Under the pieces are notes generated by a model. That model had not been told where the DNA came from and did no database searches. It saw only the letters and a program-made list of their open reading frames with translations. The position numbers were made by a program, and so were the translations under genes. Below, in pieces: positions 28,049 to 35,627 of a stretch of 64,000 nucleotides of DNA (position 1 is its first letter; every line of letters begins with the position of its first letter). Origin of the DNA: Holophagales bacterium (GTDB lineage Bacteria; Acidobacteriota; Thermoanaerobaculia; Multivoradales; Multivoraceae); the NCBI GenBank assembly GCA_009837885.1, contig VXSP01000046.1, positions 81,240-145,239 of the forward strand, written 5' to 3'.

Positions 28049-30493
28049 CTAGGTCCGCACACCCAGAAAGAGGTAGAGCGCCAGCGTCGCGAAGAGGGCG
28101 TTGGGGCTCCAGGCGGCGATCAGCGGCGGCAGGGCCTCGGACTGGCCCAGCGTGGTGAAGACGCTGATCACGGTGTAATACACGATTCCCACGACGATCG
28201 AAATGCCAATGCCGTAGAGCGCGCCCTGGCGGCCCAGGCGAAACGCAAACGGCAGCGCCACCAGAGCCATCACCAGGCTGACGACAGGCATGGCGGTCTT
28301 GTTGTGGAGCTGCATTTGCAGCTCCGGCACGTCGGTTCCCGCCGCCACGAGTGCGTCGATGTGGCGGCGGAGTTCGATCCGGTTCATCTGCTCGGCGTAC
28401 TTGACCTCGGTGTTGAAGAACTCCGGGTCTTCCGGCAGGTCGACCGGCTGGGGACCGGCGAATCGCTGACTGCCAGTGATCGTGAGACCATCGAACTCCC
28501 GAATCCAGGCGTCCACCAGCTCCCAGCGGCCCCTGCTGCCGTCGCCGGGGACGTAACGGGCCGCGGCCGCGTAGAGACGCCGCGTCAGCCGGTGTTGCGC
28601 GTCGAACCGGAACACCTGCAGCCGCTGCAGCGTGGCTCGGTCGGCGTCGTAGTGCCGGTAGTTGTAGATGTAGCCGCCGCCGTCCTCTTCCAGCGCGAAG
28701 CGCCACTGGCGGTCCGCCCGGTGGTAGCTCTTGACGGGGCCGGCATTCCCCCGAATCCGATCCCTCAGTTCGACGACCTTCGCGTTGGACGCCGGTAGCA
28801 CGGAGTTCTCCAGCGCGGCGCTCAGCAGGGCGACGCCGACCGCCGCGAGCAGCGCCGGCACCGCAAGTCGAAACAGGCTGAAGCCAAGCGCCTTGGCGGC
28901 GACGATCTCGTTCCGTTGCGACAGCAGGCCGAAGGTGACGAGCGTCGTGACCAGAACGAGGACCGGCGCGTTGTCGTAGAAGACCTGAAGGGAGAGGTAC
29001 GGGTAGTACTCGAAGAAGACACCGGAAGGAACGTCGTTCCGGAGCATCTCGTCGACGAGCTGAGTGAAGTCGGAAACGATGAAGACCGCCAGGGCGGCGA
29101 CGATCGTGACGGCAAGCACCCGGACGAAGACGCCGAATATGTAGCGGTCCAGAACTCCGGGGAAGCGGAAGCTCGGCGGTTCCATCCGGACCTTGACGCG
29201 TGCGCGGGTGGGGGAGGAAGGCAGCGACTGCGTCTGGGCGAGAGCCAGCCGGTGCTCGAGCGCGCGCCGCCTGCGTCCCCGGAGTTCCCGGAGGCGCCCG
29301 AGGCGGACGAGACGCCGCCACAGGTGGTCCCGAGTGAACCGGTCCACCGCGCTGATCATCAGGCTCTTGTCGCGGTTGCGGCGCCACAGCAGGAAGGTGC
29401 CGAGGACGCACAGAATGATGTTCGGCGCCCACATCGCCAGCCAGGGGGGCAGTTGGCCGCTCGCGGCCGCCTCCTCGCCGTTCCCCAGCAGGACGTAGTA
29501 GAAGAGGAAGATGCCCACCGAAACCAGAAAGCCGGATGAGCGCCCGCCGCGCCGGTTCCGAAAGCCGAGCGGGATGCCGTAGAGCCCGAACACCAGGCAG
29601 GCCGCCGGTATGGCGAACTTCTTGTGGATCTCGACCAACGCCCGGTTCCGCTCGGACGCCGTCCTCCCGGGCTCCGCGGTCCGCTCGAAGAGCTCGGTGA
29701 GTGTCATGGAACGCACGTCCTTCGCCAGCACCAGGCGCTCCTCGTGCCGGAAGAGGCCATCCTCGAGCGCGATGTTGGCGGCCCTGAGCCGCTGGAGGCG
29801 GTAGGCGCCAGGGTTGTTCGTGTCCACCTCGTGCACATCGGCGACACCGAACCGCAGGACCGCCTGGCCGGTGGTCTGGTTCAGGTTGATCTGTCCGGTT
29901 TCGCCCACGATCACCTGCTGTTGCGGTCCCGGCACCGCATCGGCGAGAAAGACGCCTCGCCACCCGTCCTCGTTCTCGGGTGCCTCGAAGACGTAGAGAA
30001 CGCGGTCCTGAAGCTGGTCGTAGAACACCTTCGGCTTCACCTGCTGACTGACGTTCCGGGTCAGGATCGAGAGGCGCAGTTCGCTGATCGCCTTGTTGCC
30101 CGCAGGAAGCGTGACCGTCGTCAGGTACCCGGTGACACCGGCCAGCACCAGGCTCATGAACAGGATCGGCCGGTAGATCGCCCAGAGGCTGATGCCCGAG
30201 GCCCTCATCGCCACCAGTTCGCTGTCCGCCGCCAGGCGGCCGATCGCGATGAGAATCGCGAACAGGAAGGCCATCGGGATCGTCAGGACGACGATGTGGG
30301 GCAAGCTGTACGCCAGCAACTGCAGTGCAACCGCGGCTTCCACGTTGCGGCCGATGATCATCTCCGCGTACTGGAAGAGCTCCTGCATCAGGGCCAGGAA
30401 CGTGAACACCAGGAGGCCGAGGACGAGCGGACCCGTGGTTTCGCGGAGGATGTAGCGGTCGAGGAGTCGGTACATCGCGGTTTCCGCCGCCAT
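28049..30493 (-). CDS. LptF-LptG fusion, LPS export permease
   Basis: 814 residues, about twice the length of one YjgP/YjgQ permease. The first half (about 1-400) has the LptF/G layout: DRYILRETTGPLVLGLLVF, helices, a periplasmic jellyroll-like part, and EIHKKFAIPAACLVFGLYGIPLG. A basic linker of roughly 50 residues follows. The second half repeats the plan: LDRYIFGVFVRVLAVTIVAA, a SQRNEIVAAKALGFS block, and LHNKTAMPVVSLVMALVALPFAF. It should form the whole membrane core of the LptB2FG exporter in one chain. ATG 30475 is a possible alternative start. Just upstream is the left dif-like site. Confidence 0.9.
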   Translation of the reverse strand: MAAETAMYRLLDRYILRETTGPLVLGLLVFTFLALMQELFQYAEMIIGRNVEAAVALQLLAYSLPHIVVLTIPMAFLFAILIAIGRLAADSELVAMRASGISLWAIYRPILFMSLVLAGVTGYLTTVTLPAGNKAISELRLSILTRNVSQQVKPKVFYDQLQDRVLYVFEAPENEDGWRGVFLADAVPGPQQQVIVGETGQINLNQTTGQAVLRFGVADVHEVDTNNPGAYRLQRLRAANIALEDGLFRHEERLVLAKDVRSMTLTELFERTAEPGRTASERNRALVEIHKKFAIPAACLVFGLYGIPLGFRNRRGGRSSGFLVSVGIFLFYYVLLGNGEEAAASGQLPPWLAMWAPNIILCVLGTFLLWRRNRDKSLMISAVDRFTRDHLWRRLVRLGRLRELRGRRRRALEHRLALAQTQSLPSSPTRARVKVRMEPPSFRFPGVLDRYIFGVFVRVLAVTIVAALAVFIVSDFTQLVDEMLRNDVPSGVFFEYYPYLSLQVFYDNAPVLVLVTTLVTFGLLSQRNEIVAAKALGFSLFRLAVPALLAAVGVALLSAALENSVLPASNAKVVELRDRIRGNAGPVKSYHRADRQWRFALEEDGGGYIYNYRHYDADRATLQRLQVFRFDAQHRLTRRLYAAAARYVPGDGSRGRWELVDAWIREFDGLTITGSQRFAGPQPVDLPEDPEFFNTEVKYAEQMNRIELRRHIDALVAAGTDVPELQMQLHNKTAMPVVSLVMALVALPFAFRLGRQGALYGIGISIVVGIVYYTVISVFTTLGQSEALPPLIAAWSPNALFATLALYLFLGVRT

Positions 30494-30531
30494 TCTGACG
30501 CATCGGCCCTCGCGGGCGGTCGTACTGTTGG

Positions 30532-30559
30532 AGTTTACATAATGGACATTATCGGACGC
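30532..30559 (+). repeat. Left dif-like site (attL candidate)
   Basis: 28 bp in the 11-6-11 layout of XerCD sites: left arm AGTTTACATAA, centre TGGACA, right arm TTATCGGACGC. The core ATAATG-GA-CATTAT (30539-30552) is a perfect inverted repeat. Compared by eye with E. coli dif (recalled from memory), 16 of 28 positions agree, including CATAA and TTAT flanking the centre. A related directly oriented copy lies at 52501-52528 (22 of 28 identical). It lies 39 bp upstream of the lptFG start codon. Confidence 0.6.
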
Positions 30560-31113
30560 AGTAGGCCCGAGCGGCGCAAGGGAGCACCTTAGCGATTCGC
30601 AGCCGGGCCTTCCAGCCCGGCGCCTGACGTGCGGCCCGAGGGACCTAGTTCCTGCGGACGGTCAACACCGGCAGGAGCAACGCCAAACGGTCCGGCTGCG
30701 GGCCAAGCTACCGGGATCGGCTCCGGAGCGCGTCGCGGCGGCGCTGAGCGGATGCCGTGGGCCTAGAAGGCCGAGACTCGATCCCGCAAATCCAGGCAAC
30801 GGGCCGGTAGTTGATCCGGCGAAGGGCCTACGTCCTGGTCCAAATCCGGTTGTAGCAGACCGAGGGAGAGAGCGGCGCGGCGTGGTGATGGCCAGACGGC
30901 CCACCGGCGAGAGCACACCAGGGCGAGCGCGCGCCGCGCTCCGGCTGCGTTTCCGTAGGACTACGGGGCCGAATCGCTGCGCTCATTCGGCCAGATCCGG
31001 ACCCGGATCGGTGCTCTATGCCGCCGTCTGACCATGCAGGAGCGGTCTGGAAGGCCGCACCCCTGCAAACCGGTGGGGATGGCCCCGCTATGGCTGAAAC
31101 GAAGGGAGAGACC
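30560..31113. other. Non-coding left end of the integrated element
   Basis: About 550 nt without a convincing gene; the open frames here have no recognisable domain or ribosome site. It holds several inverted repeats: GCCGGGC/GCCCGGC at 30602-30621, the pair at 30967-31009, and a two-tier hairpin at 31035-31067 (TGCAGG/CCTGCA outside, GCGGTC/GGCCGC inside) that would lie in the leader of the first element gene. Could contain oriT, an operator or the promoter of the element operon. Confidence 0.5.
30967..31009. repeat. Two adjacent perfect inverted repeats
   Basis: GGCCGAAT/ATTCGGCC with a 10-nt loop (30967-30992) is followed one base later by GATCCGG/CCCGGATC-type symmetry, 7+2+7 (30994-31009). 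No T-run follows, so a simple terminator is unlikely. Position at the left end of a conjugative element, about 100 nt before its first gene, makes an operator or part of oriT plausible; this is inference. Confidence 0.55.
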
Positions 31114-31329
31114 ATGAAAAGACAGCGACTGACCGACACTCACGACCAGGAAGTCATCGAGGCTTCCACCGAGGAAGCGCTCGCGGCCGCCTTGAACGCC
31201 GCCGTCAAGACCGGTGTTCCGGTCTGCGCCGATCCAGCGCTCCTCGCCCGCTTCGGCATTGCCGATCACGGCGAGGACCTGGGTGACCTGGACCTGGTCT
31301 TCCCCGACCTTGTGCCGCAGTCGAGTTAG
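31114..31329 (+). CDS. Small hypothetical protein, first gene of the element
   Basis: 71 residues: MKRQRLTDTHDQEVIEAST then a helical EEALAAALNAAVKTGVPV segment and an acidic tail. ATG 31114 has a GGGAG ribosome site; a longer frame from 31018 runs through a leader hairpin and is unlikely. The stop directly abuts the ardC start, so the two are coupled. No family recognised. Confidence 0.65.
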   Translation: MKRQRLTDTHDQEVIEASTEEALAAALNAAVKTGVPVCADPALLARFGIADHGEDLGDLDLVFPDLVPQSS

Positions 31330-32733
31330 ATGGCTCGATCCAAGGACCGGATCGGCGACTACCACCGGCAGGTCGCCGACAAGCTCATCGAGCAGCTGAA
31401 GGCCGGTACCGCTCCCTTCCAAAAGCCCTGGAAGCCCGGGGAGCGCTCCCTCCCCGAGAACCTCACCACCGGTCGCAGGTATCGCGGTGGCAACAGTCTC
31501 TTTCTGAGCGTCGCCGCCCAGGACAAGGGCTACACCGACAACCGCTGGGGAACCTACCGACAGATCGTCGGCGCCGGCGGCCACGTCAAGAAGGGCGAGC
31601 GCGGTACCAAGGTCCTCTTCTTCTCCACCGAGAAGGTTGAGCAGGCCAAGGACGAGCAGGGCCGACCCAGGCTCACCGATTCCGGCGAGCCTGTCTACGA
31701 ACGTCGTGAGACGGACCGGCCCTACGTCCGCACGTACACGGTCTTCAACGCCGAACAGACGGGCGGCCTGCCCGAGCGCCCACCGGCCTCCCCTGAGCCC
31801 GAATGGAAGGCCCACGAGCAAGCCGAGGCGATCATCGAAGCGAGTGGCGTCGACGTCCGCCACCAGGCCGGCGATCGCGCCTACTACAACGTCCGCAAAG
31901 ACCAGGTCGTTCTCCCCGAGCCAGGGCAGTTCCCCAGCGCCGGCAGCTACTACCAGACGGCAATCCACGAGTTGGGCCACGCCACGGGCCATCCCGATCG
32001 CCTGAACCGCGACACCCTCGGCAAGAAGTTCGGCAGCCCTGAATACGCGAGGGAGGAGCTCCGCGCCGAGATCGCCGCGATGATGACCGGCGAGAAGATC
32101 GGCCTGGGCCACGAACCCCAGAACGCCAGCGCCGCCTACGTCGCCAGCTGGGTGAAAGCCCTTGAAGACGACCCCAGGGAGATCTACCGCGCCGCGGCCG
32201 ACGCGGAGCGGATCTCCCGCTATCTCATCGAACCCGCGCGCGAGCGCATCGAACAGCGCGAGCAACAGGCCCCGAAACAGCCCGCAGCCGAGGTTCAGGA
32301 CCGTCAGCCTGGCCCGGAGCTCGAGCGCGGCGACGAAGCCGCTCCCACCCAGGCTCTCCAGGCCGCGGCGGCCAACCAGGAGGCCGGCGCCCGGTTCAAC
32401 CAGAACATCTCCCGCGCGGCTGACGCCGCCTTGGACGTCCTCCGCCGCAACGGCAACGAGGACCGTCCCCTCGAGCAGCTAATCCGCGACCTCCAGGCCG
32501 TCCACTTGGCCGCCTCGCAGAATGCCTACACGCCGAAGACGGCCGACTTCCGCAGACTTCGCGGCGACCTGCAGAACCTTGCGATCGACGCCCAATCGCT
32601 CAGTTCGGACGAGCGCAAGGCCGTCCTCATCGTCGCCGACAACTTCGCCAACCAGGCCCAAGGCCACGCGCTTCACGACCGCGCGATCGCCGAACGAGCG
32701 TCCGCCCGCGACGACGGACCCACTCGCGGATAG
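31330..32733 (+). CDS. ArdC-type antirestriction protein with zincin peptidase domain
   Basis: 467 residues. The N-terminal ssDNA-binding ArdC domain starts with helix YHRQVADKLIEQLKAGTAPFQ and contains GGNSLFLSVAAQDKGYTDNRWGTY. A zincin-like metallopeptidase domain follows with HELGHATGH (about residue 213) and the downstream Glu in EELRAEIAA. A charged C-terminal extension of ~150 residues is unassigned. Proteins of this kind on plasmids bind incoming single-stranded DNA and protect it from restriction; in some the peptidase is thought to act on host proteins. Being early in the operon suits entry into a new host. Confidence 0.87.
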   Translation: MARSKDRIGDYHRQVADKLIEQLKAGTAPFQKPWKPGERSLPENLTTGRRYRGGNSLFLSVAAQDKGYTDNRWGTYRQIVGAGGHVKKGERGTKVLFFSTEKVEQAKDEQGRPRLTDSGEPVYERRETDRPYVRTYTVFNAEQTGGLPERPPASPEPEWKAHEQAEAIIEASGVDVRHQAGDRAYYNVRKDQVVLPEPGQFPSAGSYYQTAIHELGHATGHPDRLNRDTLGKKFGSPEYAREELRAEIAAMMTGEKIGLGHEPQNASAAYVASWVKALEDDPREIYRAAADAERISRYLIEPARERIEQREQQAPKQPAAEVQDRQPGPELERGDEAAPTQALQAAAANQEAGARFNQNISRAADAALDVLRRNGNEDRPLEQLIRDLQAVHLAASQNAYTPKTADFRRLRGDLQNLAIDAQSLSSDERKAVLIVADNFANQAQGHALHDRAIAERASARDDGPTRG

Positions 32734-32738
32734 CTCCG

Positions 32739-33638
32739 ATGAGCCGCTTCCCGGACCCCAGAGATGCTCATCGCCAGGGCCAGAGCGCGCCGTCTCGAGA
32801 ACGCGGCCACCGCCGCGAGCTCGCCGGCCGACACTCAGAGCGCCGCTCCTTCCAGGACCGGTTGCAAGCGTCCCTGGTGGACGTAGCCATCCACCGCGCT
32901 GTCGCCTCGCGCGACCTGGTCGACCGCCAGTTCGGAGGCCATCTCTTCGCCGGCCGCCGCGGCATCGACAACCTCAAGAAGTCCGGCCTGGTCGAGGAGC
33001 ACGAACTCCGCGACACGAAGACCGCTCGCATCACCAAGGTCCTCACGGCGACGCCGGCAGGCCGTCGCCTCGCCGGCGACGTGGCTCCTCTGCGGGGCTG
33101 GGCCTCCGACCAGCGCACTTGGAGCGGTCTGGGCAAGAACGCCGACCTCAAGCACGACCTGGCTCTCTACCGGGCCGTCGCGGAAACCCGTGAGCGCCTG
33201 GCCGAGCGCGGCCTCCACCTTCGGCGCGTCCGGCTCGACGCCGAGATGCGCGGCGAGATGATGAAGCGCACGGAGGCCGTCCGCGCCGCGCACGGCCGCA
33301 ATGCGGCCGACGCCCTGCGCGAGGGAATCGCCGAGCGACTTCAACTGCCCCTTGACGACAAGGGGGCGGTCCTCTGGCCAGACGCGCAGATCGAGGTTGC
33401 CCGCGAGCCGGACGGCCCGGTCGAAGGCCGGGTCAACATCGAGATCACCACCGAGCACTACTCCCGCGCCTCGATCGCCGCGAAGAGCGCCGCGGGCTTC
33501 GCTCTCTTCCCGGCGAACCCGAAGGCCGCCCGTCACCTCTCGGCGACTTTGAGCGGCCTTGGCTCGTCCACTGGCGGCCGCGATGCCGCGAGCGGCAGTG
33601 GCCGCTTCCGCGGCGAAGGCGGACTCCTAGACCTATGA
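32739..33638 (+). CDS. Winged-helix protein resembling replication-relaxation family
   Basis: 299 residues. The N-terminal third looks like a winged helix (VDVAIHRAVASRDLVDRQF, then a RGIDNLKKSGLVEEH wing). The C-terminal part has KHDLALYRAVAETRERL, then WPDAQIEVAR and VNIEITTEHYSRASIAAKSAAGFALF, the Asp/Glu-Lys spacing and order seen in replication-relaxation (Replic_Relax) proteins of plasmids. That family has been tied to plasmid replication and proposed to nick or relax DNA. Assignment is by eye. Because I see no classical relaxase, this is a candidate DNA-processing protein of the element. Confidence 0.5.
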   Translation: MSRFPDPRDAHRQGQSAPSRERGHRRELAGRHSERRSFQDRLQASLVDVAIHRAVASRDLVDRQFGGHLFAGRRGIDNLKKSGLVEEHELRDTKTARITKVLTATPAGRRLAGDVAPLRGWASDQRTWSGLGKNADLKHDLALYRAVAETRERLAERGLHLRRVRLDAEMRGEMMKRTEAVRAAHGRNAADALREGIAERLQLPLDDKGAVLWPDAQIEVAREPDGPVEGRVNIEITTEHYSRASIAAKSAAGFALFPANPKAARHLSATLSGLGSSTGGRDAASGSGRFRGEGGLLDL

Positions 33639-33808
33639 GCCCGCCGCCCCTTCTCGGCACTGGCACCGGTGCCGGCGCCCACGTCGTGGCCGTCCTGATG
33701 CTCCTTGTTCCGTTTCTCGTCTACCTGGACGCTCCTTGCCCCGACCGCCCTCTCGACGCGGCCCAGCGAGCCTGGGCCCGCGTCACTGGCCGCAACAAGG
33801 ACCACTGA
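33635..33808 (+). CDS. Small single-pass membrane protein
   Basis: 57 residues, start overlapping the previous stop (ATGA at 33635-33638). One hydrophobic helix (HVVAVLMLLVPFLVYLD) and a polar tail ending RNKDH. The last codons belong to a 63-nt segment repeated 243 nt downstream. No family recognised. Confidence 0.5.
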   Translation: MSPPPLLGTGTGAGAHVVAVLMLLVPFLVYLDAPCPDRPLDAAQRAWARVTGRNKDH

Positions 33809-33856
33809 TATGGGCTACTCCGCCATTCCGCTCGCCAAGGTGCTCCAGGACTCCCT
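33794..33856 (+). repeat. First copy of a 63-nt direct repeat
   Basis: The stretch from AACAAGGACCACTGA to CAGGACTCCCT recurs at 34037-34099 with about 6 mismatches. Each copy contains the last codons and stop of one small gene and the first 16 codons (MGYSA-PLAKVLQDSL) of the next. The offset is 243 nt, an exact multiple of three. Confidence 0.85.
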
Positions 33857-33875
33857 TGAACCTCTGAGGACCTAA
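33810..33875 (+). pseudogene. Truncated duplicate of the gene at 34053
   Basis: Encodes 21 residues. The first 16 match the N-terminus of the 34053-34382 membrane protein at 15 positions, then the frame diverges (EPLRT) and stops. It is best explained as a remnant left when the segment 33857-34036 was inserted or the region was partly duplicated. The TGAGGAC just before its stop could serve as ribosome site of the next small gene. Confidence 0.65.
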
Positions 33876-33877
33876 CG

Positions 33878-34051
33878 ATGCCACCAACACCAGCAGCGAC
33901 CTCATCGCCTACCAGGGCAGAAATCCGCCAGATCGCCCGGACCGAGGCACGCAAGATCGTTCGTCGCGAGCTAGACGTTTTCCGGTTGTGGTTGCGCCGC
34001 TTCGAGGAGAGCTCTCCCAAGCGTCCCGCCACGAACAACCAAGACCACTGA
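33878..34051 (+). CDS. Small basic helical protein between direct repeats
   Basis: 57 residues: a proline/threonine start, then one long basic amphipathic helix (RAEIRQIARTEARKIVRRELDVFRLWLRRFEESS), ending NNQDH. GAGGA about 9 nt upstream of the ATG supports translation. It is enclosed by the 63-nt repeats. Could bind nucleic acid or membrane; unknown. Confidence 0.5.
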   Translation: MPPTPAATSSPTRAEIRQIARTEARKIVRRELDVFRLWLRRFEESSPKRPATNNQDH

Positions 34052-34099
34052 CATGGGCTACTCAGCCGTGCCGCTCGCCAAGGTGCTCCAGGACTCCCT
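34037..34099 (+). repeat. Second copy of the 63-nt direct repeat
   Basis: Partner of 33794-33856; here the downstream reading frame continues into a full 109-residue protein, so this is probably the original gene junction. Confidence 0.85.
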
Positions 34100-34382
34100 C
34101 ATCGCCTGGTCCCTCCTCTGTGTCTGCATCGTCTTCGTCCTGCTCGTCGCCGGCGTCGCCGTCGAGGAGCGCCGGGAGCGTCGACGGCTCGAACGCGCCT
34201 TGGCCGTCGCCCGCCAGGTTCTGCCCTTCCGTAAGGAACCCGTCGCCATCCCGTCGCGCCCCTTCCGCCCCGACATCGACGCCCACCACGCTAGGCATCG
34301 CCTCTGGCTCTTCCCCATCGTCGCGATCGTCCTAGGCCTGATCGTCGCCGTGTGGTCTATCTGGAACGTCCTCACCACCTGA
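34053..34382 (+). CDS. Two-helix membrane protein of the transfer region
   Basis: 109 residues. Helix 1: LIAWSLLCVCIVFVLLVAGVAV; a basic cytoplasmic loop; helix 2: LFPIVAIVLGLIVAVWSIWNVL. No family recognised. It lies directly upstream of the type IV secretion genes and is closely packed with them, so may be an accessory membrane component. Confidence 0.55.
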   Translation: MGYSAVPLAKVLQDSLIAWSLLCVCIVFVLLVAGVAVEERRERRRLERALAVARQVLPFRKEPVAIPSRPFRPDIDAHHARHRLWLFPIVAIVLGLIVAVWSIWNVLTT

Positions 34383-34386
34383 TCCC

Positions 34387-34704
34387 GTGCACACCTGGCG
34401 CATCAGCTTCGGAGTCACCCTGGTCCTGGCCGCTCTCCTGGCGTTCTACGCCTCAGCGCGCTTGGACTTCCTCGCGCCCCACAGCCGCCTGATCGTTCAG
34501 GACTATTGGCTCCCCATCACCCTTTACACCTTCCTCGCCGCGGCCACCTTCATGGTCGCCCTGGCGGCCGTGCTGCGCCGTCTCGGCCTCCACGACGTGG
34601 GCAGGAAGGTCGACCTGGTCGAACGCTCTCTCCGCCGTGGAGAGGGCGACCCCGACTTGACGCGTCGCCTCGCCGATCAAGAGCAAGGCGAGTTCGTCGA
34701 GTAA
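34387..34704 (+). CDS. Small membrane protein upstream of the pilin gene
   Basis: 105 residues from a GTG start. Two hydrophobic helices (ISFGVTLVLAALLAFYASA and LYTFLAAATFMVALAAVL) are followed by a charged tail. No family recognised; adjacency to virB2 suggests a role with the transfer apparatus. Confidence 0.5.
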   Translation: MHTWRISFGVTLVLAALLAFYASARLDFLAPHSRLIVQDYWLPITLYTFLAAATFMVALAAVLRRLGLHDVGRKVDLVERSLRRGEGDPDLTRRLADQEQGEFVE

Positions 34705-34733
34705 CACCACTCCCCCAACAAAGGAGGACTTCC

Positions 34734-35051
34734 GTGACCCCAGAAACCCTCAACGCGAAGCCGCTGGCTCCGCCCTCCCGACGCCGGAAACTCACCATCC
34801 GGCTCACCACCCTCCTCGTTCTGGTTCCCGCCCTGGCCATGGCTCAAACGAGCCCGTGGACCACGGCCGTCAACCAACTCCAGGCGGCCTTCACCGGTCC
34901 GATCGCGCGGGGCCTCAGCCTGGTGGCGCTTGTCATCAGCGGCCTCATGTTCGCCTTCGGTGAAGGCGGCAGCAAGAAGCTCCTGGCCGGCGTGATCTTC
35001 GGACTCGCCATGACGATGGGCGCCGTCCAGTTCCTCGGATGGATCACCTGA
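34734..35051 (+). CDS. virB2: VirB2/TrbC-type conjugative pilin
   Basis: 105 residues. Long signal peptide ending ALAMAQ, then a mature part with the two-helix pilin pattern: FTGPIARGLSLVALVISGLMF, a short polar FGEGGSKK turn, and LLAGVIFGLAMTMGAVQFLGW. Pilin subunits form the extracellular conjugative filament. The GTG start follows a strong AAGGAGGA ribosome site, as expected for the most abundant product of the operon. Confidence 0.85.
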   Translation: MTPETLNAKPLAPPSRRRKLTIRLTTLLVLVPALAMAQTSPWTTAVNQLQAAFTGPIARGLSLVALVISGLMFAFGEGGSKKLLAGVIFGLAMTMGAVQFLGWIT

Positions 35052-35269
35052 AGCGGACGGGCAACGTGGACCTCTTCCCTGACCCCGCGTTCATGGCGCT
35101 GGTTACCAGCGCTCTGCTCGCCGCCTTCAGCTACCCACGCCGCCGGCGTTACCCGGCGGCCGTGTCCATGGCCGCTCTATCGATCGGCCTCAACGAGCTC
35201 CACCACGCGGCGGCCAGTCTGCCCGCCGACCTCATCCCCTTCGCCGTCGGCATCGCGACCGGCCTCTAG
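35039..35269 (+). CDS. Small hydrophobic protein between virB2 and virB3
   Basis: 76 residues; the ATG overlaps the end of virB2 by 13 nt (GTG 35066 is an alternative). Hydrophobic segments FMALVTSALLAAFSY and LIPFAVGIATGL. No family recognised. Confidence 0.45.
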   Translation: MDHLKRTGNVDLFPDPAFMALVTSALLAAFSYPRRRRYPAAVSMAALSIGLNELHHAAASLPADLIPFAVGIATGL

Positions 35270-35275
35270 CTCCCG

Positions 35276-35566
35276 TTGCGCGGCGAGAAACCATGGTACG
35301 GCCACCCGGCGCTCTCACGCCCGATGAAGATCCTGGGCGTGGAGCGCCGGTGGTTCCTCCTCTCCGCCACCTTCGGCGGAGCAATCTGGAACGGCCTTAA
35401 CTCGATCATCACCGCAGTCCTCGTCTTCGCCGTCCTCTACGCGGCCGGCTTCCTCGCGTGGAAGCGCGATCCCAACATGCTTTCGATCCTCGCGAAGGCC
35501 GGCTCGGGCCGCCCGCGGTACGACGCCGGCAAGGAGTCCAAGTGGCATCTCCACCTCATCGAATGA
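35276..35566 (+). CDS. virB3: VirB3/TrbD inner-membrane protein
   Basis: 96 residues. The HPALSRPMKILGVERRWFLL stretch is the typical VirB3/TrbD N-terminus, followed by one or two membrane helices and a conserved short tail (FLAWKRDPNMLSIL). It assembles with the VirB4 ATPase, encoded next. Start TTG at 35276. Confidence 0.85.
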   Translation: MRGEKPWYGHPALSRPMKILGVERRWFLLSATFGGAIWNGLNSIITAVLVFAVLYAAGFLAWKRDPNMLSILAKAGSGRPRYDAGKESKWHLHLIE

Positions 35567-35627
35567 CCACTCCGTTCTTCGCTGAAACCGCAGACCAACT
35601 CCCTGTCTCCGCGCCGTCAGCAACAGC

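Noticed and set aside
30543..30559. Short chance repeat or simple promoter element instead of an attachment site
   Set aside because: The copy at 52512-52528 is in direct orientation, matches at 16 of 17 positions and brackets exactly the foreign genes. The promoter reading is kept as a possible additional role only.
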